Positions 44,847-52,191 of a DNA stretch of 63,133 nucleotides are shown here, one piece after another. The DNA is from Verrucomicrobiales bacterium (GTDB lineage Bacteria > Verrucomicrobiota > Verrucomicrobiia > Verrucomicrobiales > DEV007). The notes beneath the pieces were generated by a model. It saw nothing but the letters and a program-made list of their open reading frames with translations, ran no database searches and was not told the origin of the DNA. A program made the translations under genes and the position numbers. The stretch covers positions 1-63,133 of the forward strand of contig JAEUHI010000012.1 of the NCBI GenBank assembly GCA_016795385.1, written 5' to 3'. How positions within the stretch are numbered: position 1 is the first letter of the stretch; each line of letters opens with the position of its first letter.

Positions 44847-46325
44847 TCACCCGATCAACTCATCCCACACCACCCCGTGAACATCAGTGAGCCGCACGTC
44901 GCGCCCCGCATAGCGGAAGGTGAGCCGTTCGTGGTCGATGCCCATGAGATGCAGGACGGTCGCCCAGAGGTCGAAGACGCTCGTTTTCTTGTCGACGACG
45001 TGATAGCCGAACTCGTCGGTCTCTCCGTAGATCGTGCCGCCCTTCGTGCCGCCGCCGGCCATCCAGATGCTGAAGCCGAAGGGATTGTGGTCGCGTCCGT
45101 CGCTGCCCTGGGAGAACGGGGTGCGTCCGAACTCGCCGGCCCAGATCACGAGGGTCTCGTCGAGGAGACCGCGCTGTTTCAGATCGACGAGCAAACCCGC
45201 GATGGGTTGGTCGACCTGCTCCGACATGTTGCGGTGACCCGATTCAAGGCCGCCGTGCTGGTCCCAGGGATTCGCGGCCTGGCCACTGCCGGGCTTTTGC
45301 GGCAGACAGGTGAGTTCGATGAAACGCACCCCGCGTTCAACGAGCCGTCGCGCGAGGAGGGCCTGCTGTCCGTAGGCCCGGGTCATGGGATTCTTCGCCT
45401 CGAAACCGTAAAGCCGTTTCGTGGCCTCGCTCTCTCCGCTGAGGTCGCAGAGCTCGGGCACGGCGGACTGCATCCTGTAGGCGGTCTCGTAGTTGCGGAT
45501 CGCGGCCTCGACCGCATCGTTCGCGCGCGTCGTGGCGGAGAACTCGCGATCGACGGCGTTGATGAAATCGAGCCTTGCGCGCTGGGTGAGGTCGCGTTCT
45601 TTGGGGCGAATGTTAGGCACCGGATCGGTCGCATCGACCTGGAGGATGGAGGCCTGGTGCTGGGCGGGGAGGAATCCGCTGCTCCATTGTCCGACCCCGC
45701 CGTGGGGCGTGTCGGCCTCGCCGCTTTTGAGGACGACGTAGCCGGGTAGGTTGGCGTTCTCCGTGCCGAGTCCATAGCTGGTCCAGGCACCGGCGGAGGG
45801 ATGGCCGATGAAGGGGAAGCCGGTGTGGAAAAAGAAGTTCCCCTGGGCATGTTCGTTCACCGGACTCGTCATCGAGCGGACCACGGCGAGATCATCGGCG
45901 CAGTGCTTCCGCAGATGGGGGAAAAGGTCGGAGATCGGAATGCCGCTCTGGCCGCCGGGAGCGAAGTCGAAGGGGCTGCCGTAGATGTTCCCGTTGTTGT
46001 TGAACTGGGTCCGCTCGACCTTCACCGGCATGGGTTTGCCGTGCAGTTCGCGCAGCTTCGGTTTCGGGTCGAAGGTGTCGAGATGGGAGACCCCGCCCGA
46101 CATGTAGCAGAAAATGACGTGTTTCGCCCGGGGCCGTAGGTGGGGTCGGGAAGGCGGGGCCGTCGCCGAAAAGGCCTTCGAGCCGAGCAATCCTGACAAA
46201 GCCACCATGCCGAATCCGGTCGAGGCAAGCCTCAGCGCCTCCCGGCGCGAAAGGCGCTGCGCGAAGGGGGGGGATGGGGTGGCGGAGTGATGGAGAAATG
46301 GGCCGTTGGTGCGTGTGTCCTTCAT
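44847..46325 (-). CDS. DUF1501 protein, partner of cytochrome-DUF1549
   Basis: This 492-residue protein has a Tat-type signal ([24 protein letters not shown]). Hallmarks are [87 protein letters not shown] and [34 protein letters not shown]. This is the compact DUF1501 branch always found with DUF1549/DUF1553 proteins. It starts 40 bases after the stop of that gene. One CCTGACAAA copy lies in its signal region. Confidence 0.9.
   Translation of the reverse strand: MKDTRTNGPFLHHSATPSPPFAQRLSRREALRLASTGFGMVALSGLLGSKAFSATAPPSRPHLRPRAKHVIFCYMSGGVSHLDTFDPKPKLRELHGKPMPVKVERTQFNNNGNIYGSPFDFAPGGQSGIPISDLFPHLRKHCADDLAVVRSMTSPVNEHAQGNFFFHTGFPFIGHPSAGAWTSYGLGTENANLPGYVVLKSGEADTPHGGVGQWSSGFLPAQHQASILQVDATDPVPNIRPKERDLTQRARLDFINAVDREFSATTRANDAVEAAIRNYETAYRMQSAVPELCDLSGESEATKRLYGFEAKNPMTRAYGQQALLARRLVERGVRFIELTCLPQKPGSGQAANPWDQHGGLESGHRNMSEQVDQPIAGLLVDLKQRGLLDETLVIWAGEFGRTPFSQGSDGRDHNPFGFSIWMAGGGTKGGTIYGETDEFGYHVVDKKTSVFDLWATVLHLMGIDHERLTFRYAGRDVRLTDVHGVVWDELIG
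46192..46200 (+). repeat. CCTGACAAA dispersed word, copy 8
   Basis: Within the DUF1501 gene, read as Leu-Ser-Gly (TTG TCA GGA) in the signal region. Confidence 0.65.
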
Positions 46326-46365
46326 ACCTTTTACTTTTTACCTTCCCACCTTTTACGGAGTTCGT

Positions 46366-49300
46366 TTATCGCAGATAAACGAACTCCTTGAGATTGAAGA
46401 TCGCATGGGCGAGGTCGCGCCAGCGGCGTTGTTCGGGGTCGAGGTTTGAGCCGAGGGATTCGAGCTCGCGGACTTGGTTGCCGAGGGCCTGGAGTTCTGC
46501 CTCGAGCCGCTGGCGCTCGGCGACGCCGGACTCGCCGAGGGCGGCGTCGAGGTCATCACGGGTGACGGGAGCGGGACCACCGGCGAAGGCGGCGCGGGCT
46601 TCCTCGGCGGTGAGGGCGCGGTCGTAGAGACGACCTTCGAGGATGCGGCCGCGCAGGGCCTTGCTGTTCCCGGCCTTGGTGCCGTGGCGGAGTCCGAAGA
46701 GGATCTCGCCCTTGCCTTTGGGATATGTCTGGAGGTCGGCCTTTCGGATCGGTTCGCCCCAGGCTTCGCCGTTGCGGTAGGCGCGGATCGTTCCATCGGC
46801 GTCGTAGCTGAGGATGAGATGCACGGGCGTGGTCGCGGCCTCGGTTTCGGGCGGGCCGTTGAAGTCGAGGGTGCGGGCGAAGACATTGCTGCCGGCGAGC
46901 CATTCGTTCTTCCGGCGCTCGGCGAAGACGATGCTGTCGAAGATGCCGCCGTTTTCACTCTGCACCGAGATCACGCCGCCGCCGGACTGATCGAGGGTGG
47001 CGAGTTGGACGCGGGCCTCGAGGGTCTTCGCGTTGAGATCGAAAGGGAGCGGCCCGGTCGCGGCATACCCTTCGCCATCGACGACGAGGGCGCCGTCCTC
47101 GATCCGCGCGGTCCCGTGGAGGGTCAGGGAAAGCCCGGAGACCGGATCACTCGTGCCCGTCTTGAAATCCCAATGGGCGATGGGCCGCAGGAGTTCCGCG
47201 TTGGCCGCTCCGGCGCGGTTTCCCTGCTTCGCGGCGAAATCGGCGGCCCGTTCGGCTTCGAGTTTGGTCCGCACGGGATCGACCAGGGCGGCGAGCGAGG
47301 TCGTGACCTCTTGTTGTTTCGTTAGGAGGTCGCGAAGACGCCCGGCGTCCGTGCGATGCTGGTAGGCCACGGATTGGAGGAAATCCTTTGCTCCAGCCAT
47401 TTCTGTTGCGGTGGGCGGGCGGTTCAGGGCGGTCTCAAAAAACGCGGTGATCCTCGTTTCGTCGGAGGCACCGTCCGCGCTTTCCAGAATCCGAGCGGAC
47501 CATCCGGCTGCCTGATCGATGAGGAAGGGATCGTTCAGCAGCGTGAGTGATTGCGCGGGCACGTTCGTGACATCGCGGCGCCCTACCGAGGAGGCGGGGG
47601 TGGGAAAGTCGAAAGTGGTGAGGAGAGGATCGAGATTGTTGCGTTTCACGCGGAGGTAAATCGAGCGACGCGGTGTGCTTCCGCCGACCGGTTCACCATA
47701 GAGGGTCCTGTCGAGCCGTTCCGAGACCGCGAGGAGGGAATCGCGGATGGCCTCGGCTTCGAGGCGGCGGAGCGGGTAGGAGGAAAGGAGGCGATTGTCA
47801 GGATCCTTCTCCTGCGCCGCCGGAGAAGGCCCTCCCGCCTGCCGCCACGTTTCGGTGAGGACGAGTTCGCGGACGAGCGCTTTCAGCGACCAGTTCATCT
47901 CGTGCTGGAAGCGCCAGGCGAGGTGGTCGAGCAGCTCGGGATGGCTCGGTGCCTCGCCGAGGCGGCCGAAGTTGTCGGTGGTGGTGACAAGTCCCTCGCC
48001 GAAAAGATGGTGCCAGACCCGGTTCACGAGGACGCGGGCGGTGAAGGGGTTCTTCTCCGAAACGAGATCGCGGGCGAATTCGAGGCGGCCGGTGCCGGTG
48101 GTTTGATAGGGCGTCGCGTCGATCGCCTCGAGAAAACGGCGCGGCACCGTTTCGGCCGGTTGTTTGTGATCGCCGCGAACGTAGAGCGGTTGGTCGCGGC
48201 CGGGGCGCTCCCACACACCGGGCGCGCGGGTAGGGAGAGGGATCGCGGCTTCGAGGGTGCGATACTTCGAGACGAGTTCCACGAGACCGGCGGGGAGTTG
48301 ATCGGGGCTGTTGGGCAGCCAACCAGAGGCCACCAACTCATCAAGCAGGATCGCTTGGGCGTTTGTCAGGGTGCCGGCCTTGCCCCAGGTGGCGATGACC
48401 GCGCGGAGGGACGTCCCGATGCGATCCGCCGCTGAAGCAAAATCCGCCGGGGCATTTTCTCCGGACGTGATCAGAACGGAGAGACCTTCGTGGTTTCCGT
48501 TCGGCGGAGCGGCCGCCCCTTTCGGCAAGAGAACGGCCTCGCGCAGGCCGAACCACGAGCGCTCCGCCCCGTTCACGAGGATGGGCGCGTCGCCGCCGGT
48601 GGCGAGTTCGAGATGGAGGCGGTCGCCTTTCCAATAGGCGAGATCGTGTTTGACCCAACGCCAATCTCCGCCTCCGAGATTGGTGACGGGGAAGATCGTG
48701 CCGCTGCGCGGGTAATGTTGCACGGCATAGCGCACCGAACTCTCCTCTCCGGCGACCCTGACAAACAGATCATACTCCGCGTCGAGATCGAAAGGCGCCG
48801 AGGCGAGGACGGCGCGATGGCGGGTCGAGAGCAGTGGGGAATGTGCGCCCGAAGGCAGGATGCGCCCGACGACGGGTCCGGCGGGCAAGAGGGTCAGGTC
48901 TCCGGGCAAAGAGGGTTCGGTCGAAGCGAGGCCTTCGCCGTAGCGGCTCCAGGTGGTGTATTCGTCAGGATCGGAAAGGTCCCAGCGCCGCTTCACGGCG
49001 CGGTCGAAGGCGGCGGCTTTTTCGGCTTCGTTGGCGATCCGCGTTGCGGCTTCTTTCCAGAGGCGGGCGGCTTCGCCGGGCCGGCTGGCGGTGTTGGCGA
49101 GATCGCGGAGAAAGGCGGTCGTGGTGTTGGAGCGTGTGGTGGCGGATTTCAGCAAGATTTGCCAGCCCTCCGGATTCTCGGGCAGGGTGGCTATCCAATG
49201 CGCCGCGATGGCCTCACGGATCGGTTTCTTCAACGAAGTCAATTCTTCCCGATTCGTTTCCAACACCCCTGGAGCATCGACAGCGATGGTTGCGGGCAGG

Positions 49301-50529
49301 GAGTTGGTGAAGATGCCGTAGAGCGCGTAATAATCCTTCTGACTGATCGCGTCGAACTTGTGATCGTGGCATCGTGCGCACGAGACGGTGAGCCCGAGGA
49401 AGGCCTTCGTCACCGTGTTGATCTGGTCGTCGGTGAAGCGGACGCGCTCGTCGAGGGCGTCGGTCGGGGAAAAGCCGTGGAAGACCATGCGGAGGTGGCC
49501 GGGACCGAGCGCGCTTTCGTTGAGCTTCAGATCGGCGTTGATGCGCGGTGTTTTGAGGAGATCGCCGGCGAAGTGCTCGACGATGAGCTGGTCGAGCGGG
49601 ACGTCCTCATTGAAGGCGCGGACGAGATAATCGCGGTAGCGCCAGGCATGTGGAATGGCGGGATCCCCCTCGCTGCCGTGCGTGTCGGCGTAGCGGATCC
49701 AGTCCATCCAATGGCGTGCCCAGCGTTCGCCGAAGGCGGGGGAGGCGAGGTAGCTGTCGACGAGGGCGGTCCAGTCTTTGTCGGTAATCGGTAACCGGTG
49801 ATCGGTATTCGGATTCCGGCTACCGATTACCGATAACGGATTACCGATTACTGACGACGGCGGCAGGCCCGTGAGGTTGAACGCGAGACGGCGCACGAGC
49901 GTGCGGGGATCGGCGGGGGGCGAGGGCTCGAGGCCTTCCTTCGCGAGACGGGCCCGGATGAAGCGATCAACGGGATGAGCGATGCCCTGCACTTCCGGAA
50001 CGGGCGGATTCGTGATGGGTTGGAAGCTCCACCATTGGGCGCGGCGCGCCGAGACGGCGGTCCAGTCGGTGTCTTTGGCAACTTCGTCCGCGGATGGTGC
50101 CTTGTCGCGTGGATCGGGTGCGCCCATCGCGATCCATTCGCGGAAATCGTCGAGGATGCGGGAATCGAGCTTCGCCCCGTTCTTCGGCATCTTCAGATCC
50201 TGGATCTCGTGCCGGATCGACTGGAGGAGGAGACTCGCGTCCGGCTTTCCGGGCTCGATGACGGGTCCGGAGTCTCCGCCCTTTTGCCAACCTACGCGGG
50301 AATCGAGGAGCAGGCCGCCCTTCGCCTTGGTGGCCTCGGAGTGACACTCGTAGCACTCTTGCGCGAGGATGGGACGAATGCGCGATTCAAAGAACTCGCG
50401 CTGGGTTTCCGGGATGGGGGCTGCGTGGAGGGCGGAAGTTATGCCGCAAACGAGCGCTCCCACGAAGAGAAAGTTCCCGATTGAGAATCGGGCACGAGAC
50501 GTTGATATTCGAGAGCGCCCAATCCACAA
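46366..50529 (-). CDS. Planctomycete-type cytochrome with DUF1549, DUF1553 and LamG-like domains
   Basis: This is a very large exported protein (about 1387 residues). The PSCyt1 domain has a heme motif CYECH (59-63). DUF1549 covers about 190-420 (HPVDRFIRARLAKEGLEPSPPADPRTLVRRLAFNLTGLPPS ... FGERWARHWMDWIRYADTHG). A long insert follows, then DUF1553 (RDLVSEKNPFTARVLVNRVWHHLFGEGLV ... NDPFLIDQAAGWSARIL) and a LamG-like domain (LRPIAHWDFKTG onward). No ATG opens the frame. TTG at 50529 gives a plausible signal (NFLFVGALVCGITSALHAA). The linker at about 226-249 is coded by a heptamer repeat. The role is unknown; heme and DUF1501 partner suggest envelope redox chemistry on a carbon polymer. Confidence 0.85.
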   Translation of the reverse strand: MWIGRSRISTSRARFSIGNFLFVGALVCGITSALHAAPIPETQREFFESRIRPILAQECYECHSEATKAKGGLLLDSRVGWQKGGDSGPVIEPGKPDASLLLQSIRHEIQDLKMPKNGAKLDSRILDDFREWIAMGAPDPRDKAPSADEVAKDTDWTAVSARRAQWWSFQPITNPPVPEVQGIAHPVDRFIRARLAKEGLEPSPPADPRTLVRRLAFNLTGLPPSSVIGNPLSVIGSRNPNTDHRLPITDKDWTALVDSYLASPAFGERWARHWMDWIRYADTHGSEGDPAIPHAWRYRDYLVRAFNEDVPLDQLIVEHFAGDLLKTPRINADLKLNESALGPGHLRMVFHGFSPTDALDERVRFTDDQINTVTKAFLGLTVSCARCHDHKFDAISQKDYYALYGIFTNSLPATIAVDAPGVLETNREELTSLKKPIREAIAAHWIATLPENPEGWQILLKSATTRSNTTTAFLRDLANTASRPGEAARLWKEAATRIANEAEKAAAFDRAVKRRWDLSDPDEYTTWSRYGEGLASTEPSLPGDLTLLPAGPVVGRILPSGAHSPLLSTRHRAVLASAPFDLDAEYDLFVRVAGEESSVRYAVQHYPRSGTIFPVTNLGGGDWRWVKHDLAYWKGDRLHLELATGGDAPILVNGAERSWFGLREAVLLPKGAAAPPNGNHEGLSVLITSGENAPADFASAADRIGTSLRAVIATWGKAGTLTNAQAILLDELVASGWLPNSPDQLPAGLVELVSKYRTLEAAIPLPTRAPGVWERPGRDQPLYVRGDHKQPAETVPRRFLEAIDATPYQTTGTGRLEFARDLVSEKNPFTARVLVNRVWHHLFGEGLVTTTDNFGRLGEAPSHPELLDHLAWRFQHEMNWSLKALVRELVLTETWRQAGGPSPAAQEKDPDNRLLSSYPLRRLEAEAIRDSLLAVSERLDRTLYGEPVGGSTPRRSIYLRVKRNNLDPLLTTFDFPTPASSVGRRDVTNVPAQSLTLLNDPFLIDQAAGWSARILESADGASDETRITAFFETALNRPPTATEMAGAKDFLQSVAYQHRTDAGRLRDLLTKQQEVTTSLAALVDPVRTKLEAERAADFAAKQGNRAGAANAELLRPIAHWDFKTGTSDPVSGLSLTLHGTARIEDGALVVDGEGYAATGPLPFDLNAKTLEARVQLATLDQSGGGVISVQSENGGIFDSIVFAERRKNEWLAGSNVFARTLDFNGPPETEAATTPVHLILSYDADGTIRAYRNGEAWGEPIRKADLQTYPKGKGEILFGLRHGTKAGNSKALRGRILEGRLYDRALTAEEARAAFAGGPAPVTRDDLDAALGESGVAERQRLEAELQALGNQVRELESLGSNLDPEQRRWRDLAHAIFNLKEFVYLR
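48362..48372 (-). repeat. ACCCTGACAAA dispersed word, copy 9
   Basis: Within the DUF1549/DUF1553 gene, read as Thr-Leu-Thr-Asn (ACC CTG ACA AAC); 383 bases from copy 10. Confidence 0.7.
48755..48765 (+). repeat. ACCCTGACAAA dispersed word, copy 10
   Basis: Within the same gene but on the opposite strand from copy 9, read as Phe-Val-Arg-Val (TTT GTC AGG GTC). Confidence 0.7.
49783..49852. repeat. Ten-unit heptamer array with inverted symmetry, inside a gene
   Basis: Ten 7-base units stand in perfect register: GGTAATC, GGTAACC, GGTGATC, GGTATTC, GGATTCC, GGCTACC, GATTACC, GATAACG, GATTACC, GATTACT. The left end reads GGTAATC and the right end its complement GATTACC, so the array can fold back. 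It codes for a linker in DUF1549 (about residues 226-249, with VIGNPLSVIGS and TDHRLPITD). Confidence 0.9.
50476..50492. repeat. Perfect hairpin CCCGATT-GAG-AATCGGG at a gene start
   Basis: Seven-base arms with a three-base loop lie inside the signal-peptide codons of the cytochrome gene. It resembles a REP-type hairpin that entered the 5' end of the gene. Confidence 0.6.
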
Positions 50530-50541
50530 GGCGTTTTCATC

Positions 50542-50796
50542 ATGGCAACCATCACGGAGATCCTCGAAGTCGGGGATGGCGCGGAAGAATCGCTCTCCCG
50601 GCTTCTTTCCCGCTTTCCCAAGGGGCAGCGTGTGAAGGTGGTTCTCACGGAGGATGAAACGGTCGGCGAGCGTGGAACTCCGAGTCTGGAAGAATACCGG
50701 GCGCAGGTGGCGGCGGCCCGAGAGGCGGCTCCAGAATCTCCCTGGGCGACTACCGAGGCCGCGTTGCGTGAGCTTCGTGTGGCGGAGGAAGATTGA
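50542..50796 (+). CDS. Antitoxin-like small protein
   Basis: This 84-residue acidic protein is not a family I can name firmly. It starts MATITEILEVGDGAEESLSRLLSRFPKGQRVKVVL and ends in a helical tail (SLEEYRAQVAAAREAAPESPWATTEAALRELRVAEED). The short first part and charged tail, with a PIN toxin starting directly at the next base, fit a VapB-type antitoxin. The stop TGA and the next ATG are adjacent (50794-50799). It is divergent from the cytochrome gene. Confidence 0.65.
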   Translation: MATITEILEVGDGAEESLSRLLSRFPKGQRVKVVLTEDETVGERGTPSLEEYRAQVAAAREAAPESPWATTEAALRELRVAEED

Positions 50797-51207
50797 ATGG
50801 CCTGGGTCGTCGATACTTCCGTCGTGCTGGACATTCACATTGGAGATCCCGCGTTTGAACCCGCATCGACCGCGTGTCTCCAGTCGCGGCTCCCGGATGG
50901 GCTTGTGATTTGTCCGATCAGCTTTGTGGAAGTCGGCCCGTCGTTTGGTGGCGATTTCCGTGCGGCCAGCGAGTTTCTTCAGAGTGTTTCCATTTCCACG
51001 TCCGAATAGTGGACTCGAGCGGACACGCAAATGGCGCATCTGTTCTGGCACGAGCATCAGGTCCGGCGTCGGCAGGTTTACATCGCGAAGCGTCCGGTCG
51101 CGGATGTCATGATCGCCGCCTTTGCGATGCGGTTTCAGGGCATCATTACCCGGAACGCGGACGATTTTCGCGAGATTGCCCCGGCGATGACCATCGTCGT
51201 TCCCTGA
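50797..51207 (+). pseudogene. PIN-domain toxin interrupted by an in-frame TAG
   Basis: One frame of 137 codons encodes a complete PIN protein except for one stop, TAG at 51007-51009. Before the stop: MAWVVDTSVVLDIH with the first catalytic Asp, then ICPISFVEVGPSFGG with the Glu. After it: WTRADTQMAHLFWHEHQ, RPVADVMIAAFAMRFQG with the third Asp, and ITRNADDFREIAP with the last acidic site. Both halves keep the motifs, spacing and high GC third positions, so the change is recent and the codon is the only lesion visible. Without readthrough the product lacks half of the active site, leaving an orphan antitoxin. Confidence 0.85.
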
Positions 51208-51251
51208 CGTCTCCTGAAGCCGGAGATTCAATGGCGCTGTCTTGCGATCCT

Positions 51252-52055
51252 TCATCCCTTCAACTTCCTCTCGATCCGGTCGGCGGCCTCGCGGCAGCGT
51301 TGGGCGAAGGACTTGAATTCCTCCTCCGGCATCCGGTTGATCGGGGCCATCACGGTGACGGCTCCGACGGGCTGGCGGTAGTCGTCGAAAATCGGCACGG
51401 CGACACAGTGGATGCCCTCGACGCCCTCGGCCCGGTCGATGGCGTAGCCGAGACGCCGGATGGCCTCGAGTTCGCGGAGGAGATCCTCGCGGCGCGAAAG
51501 GGTCGTCGCGGTGAATTTCTTGAGCGTTTTCCCCCGGCCGCGGAACCAGGCCGCGAGCGCCTCCTCGCCCCAGTGCGCGAGGATCGCCTTGCCCGGAGCG
51601 CAGGAATAGAGCGGCACGCGCATTCCCACCTCGCCGCAGACCTGCAGGGCCTGCGTGCCTCGGAATTGCTCGAGGACGAGCGCCTTTCCTCCCGCCTCGA
51701 TGATGAGTTGCACGGTCTCTCCGGTTTCGTCGCGGAGCCGGCGGAGGGCTTCGTGGGCGCACAGGGCGAGGCTGCGTTCGCCGGTGCGCGGACCGGTCAA
51801 CTCAAGGAGACGGTTGGTGAGGACGTAGGCCTTGTTGTCCTCGCGCTGCGTCGCGTAGCCCATCACGACGAGGGTCTTGAGAAGGCGGAAAACGAGATTC
51901 TGGGTGAAGCCGCTCCGCCGCGTCGCCTCGGCCACGGTGAGGCCAGCCCCGTGTCGGGAGAGCAGGTCGAGCAGGGCCAGGGTCTTCGCTCCGGTCGGCG
52001 AGGGCATCTCGTCCATCGCGGACGCGGTTTCGGGCAAGGTCGCGAGTGGCTCCAT
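51252..52055 (-). CDS. IclR-family transcription regulator
   Basis: This 267-residue regulator has the IclR layout. A winged helix-turn-helix (about 20-85: GAKTLALLDLLSRHGAGLTVAEATRRSGFTQNLVFRLLKTLVVMGYATQ) is followed by an effector domain (about 100-265) with VPLYSCAPGKAILAHW, AIDRAEGVEGIHCVAVPIFDD and PVGAVTVMAPINRM. IclR proteins sense small acids or sugar breakdown products. The start at 52055 gives a normal length; longer openings add unlikely sequence. It is divergent from opgG with 136 bases between, but control of opgG is only a possibility. Confidence 0.9.
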   Translation of the reverse strand: MEPLATLPETASAMDEMPSPTGAKTLALLDLLSRHGAGLTVAEATRRSGFTQNLVFRLLKTLVVMGYATQREDNKAYVLTNRLLELTGPRTGERSLALCAHEALRRLRDETGETVQLIIEAGGKALVLEQFRGTQALQVCGEVGMRVPLYSCAPGKAILAHWGEEALAAWFRGRGKTLKKFTATTLSRREDLLRELEAIRRLGYAIDRAEGVEGIHCVAVPIFDDYRQPVGAVTVMAPINRMPEEEFKSFAQRCREAADRIERKLKG

Positions 52056-52191
52056 GTTTCGTATAAAAGAGGATAATCTCAAATAAGATGAAAAGTCTCT
52101 GGCGCGATCGTGGGGGTGGGCGCTTGATCTTGGGACAAAGTCGGCGACGCTCCGCAGTGTGCGTCCGGTGCATGACGGACGCGGTTCATTC

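Noticed and set aside
16590..47327. GTTAGG as a second dispersed word
   Set aside because: About five copies were noticed, which is below the number expected by chance for a six-base word in 63 kb.
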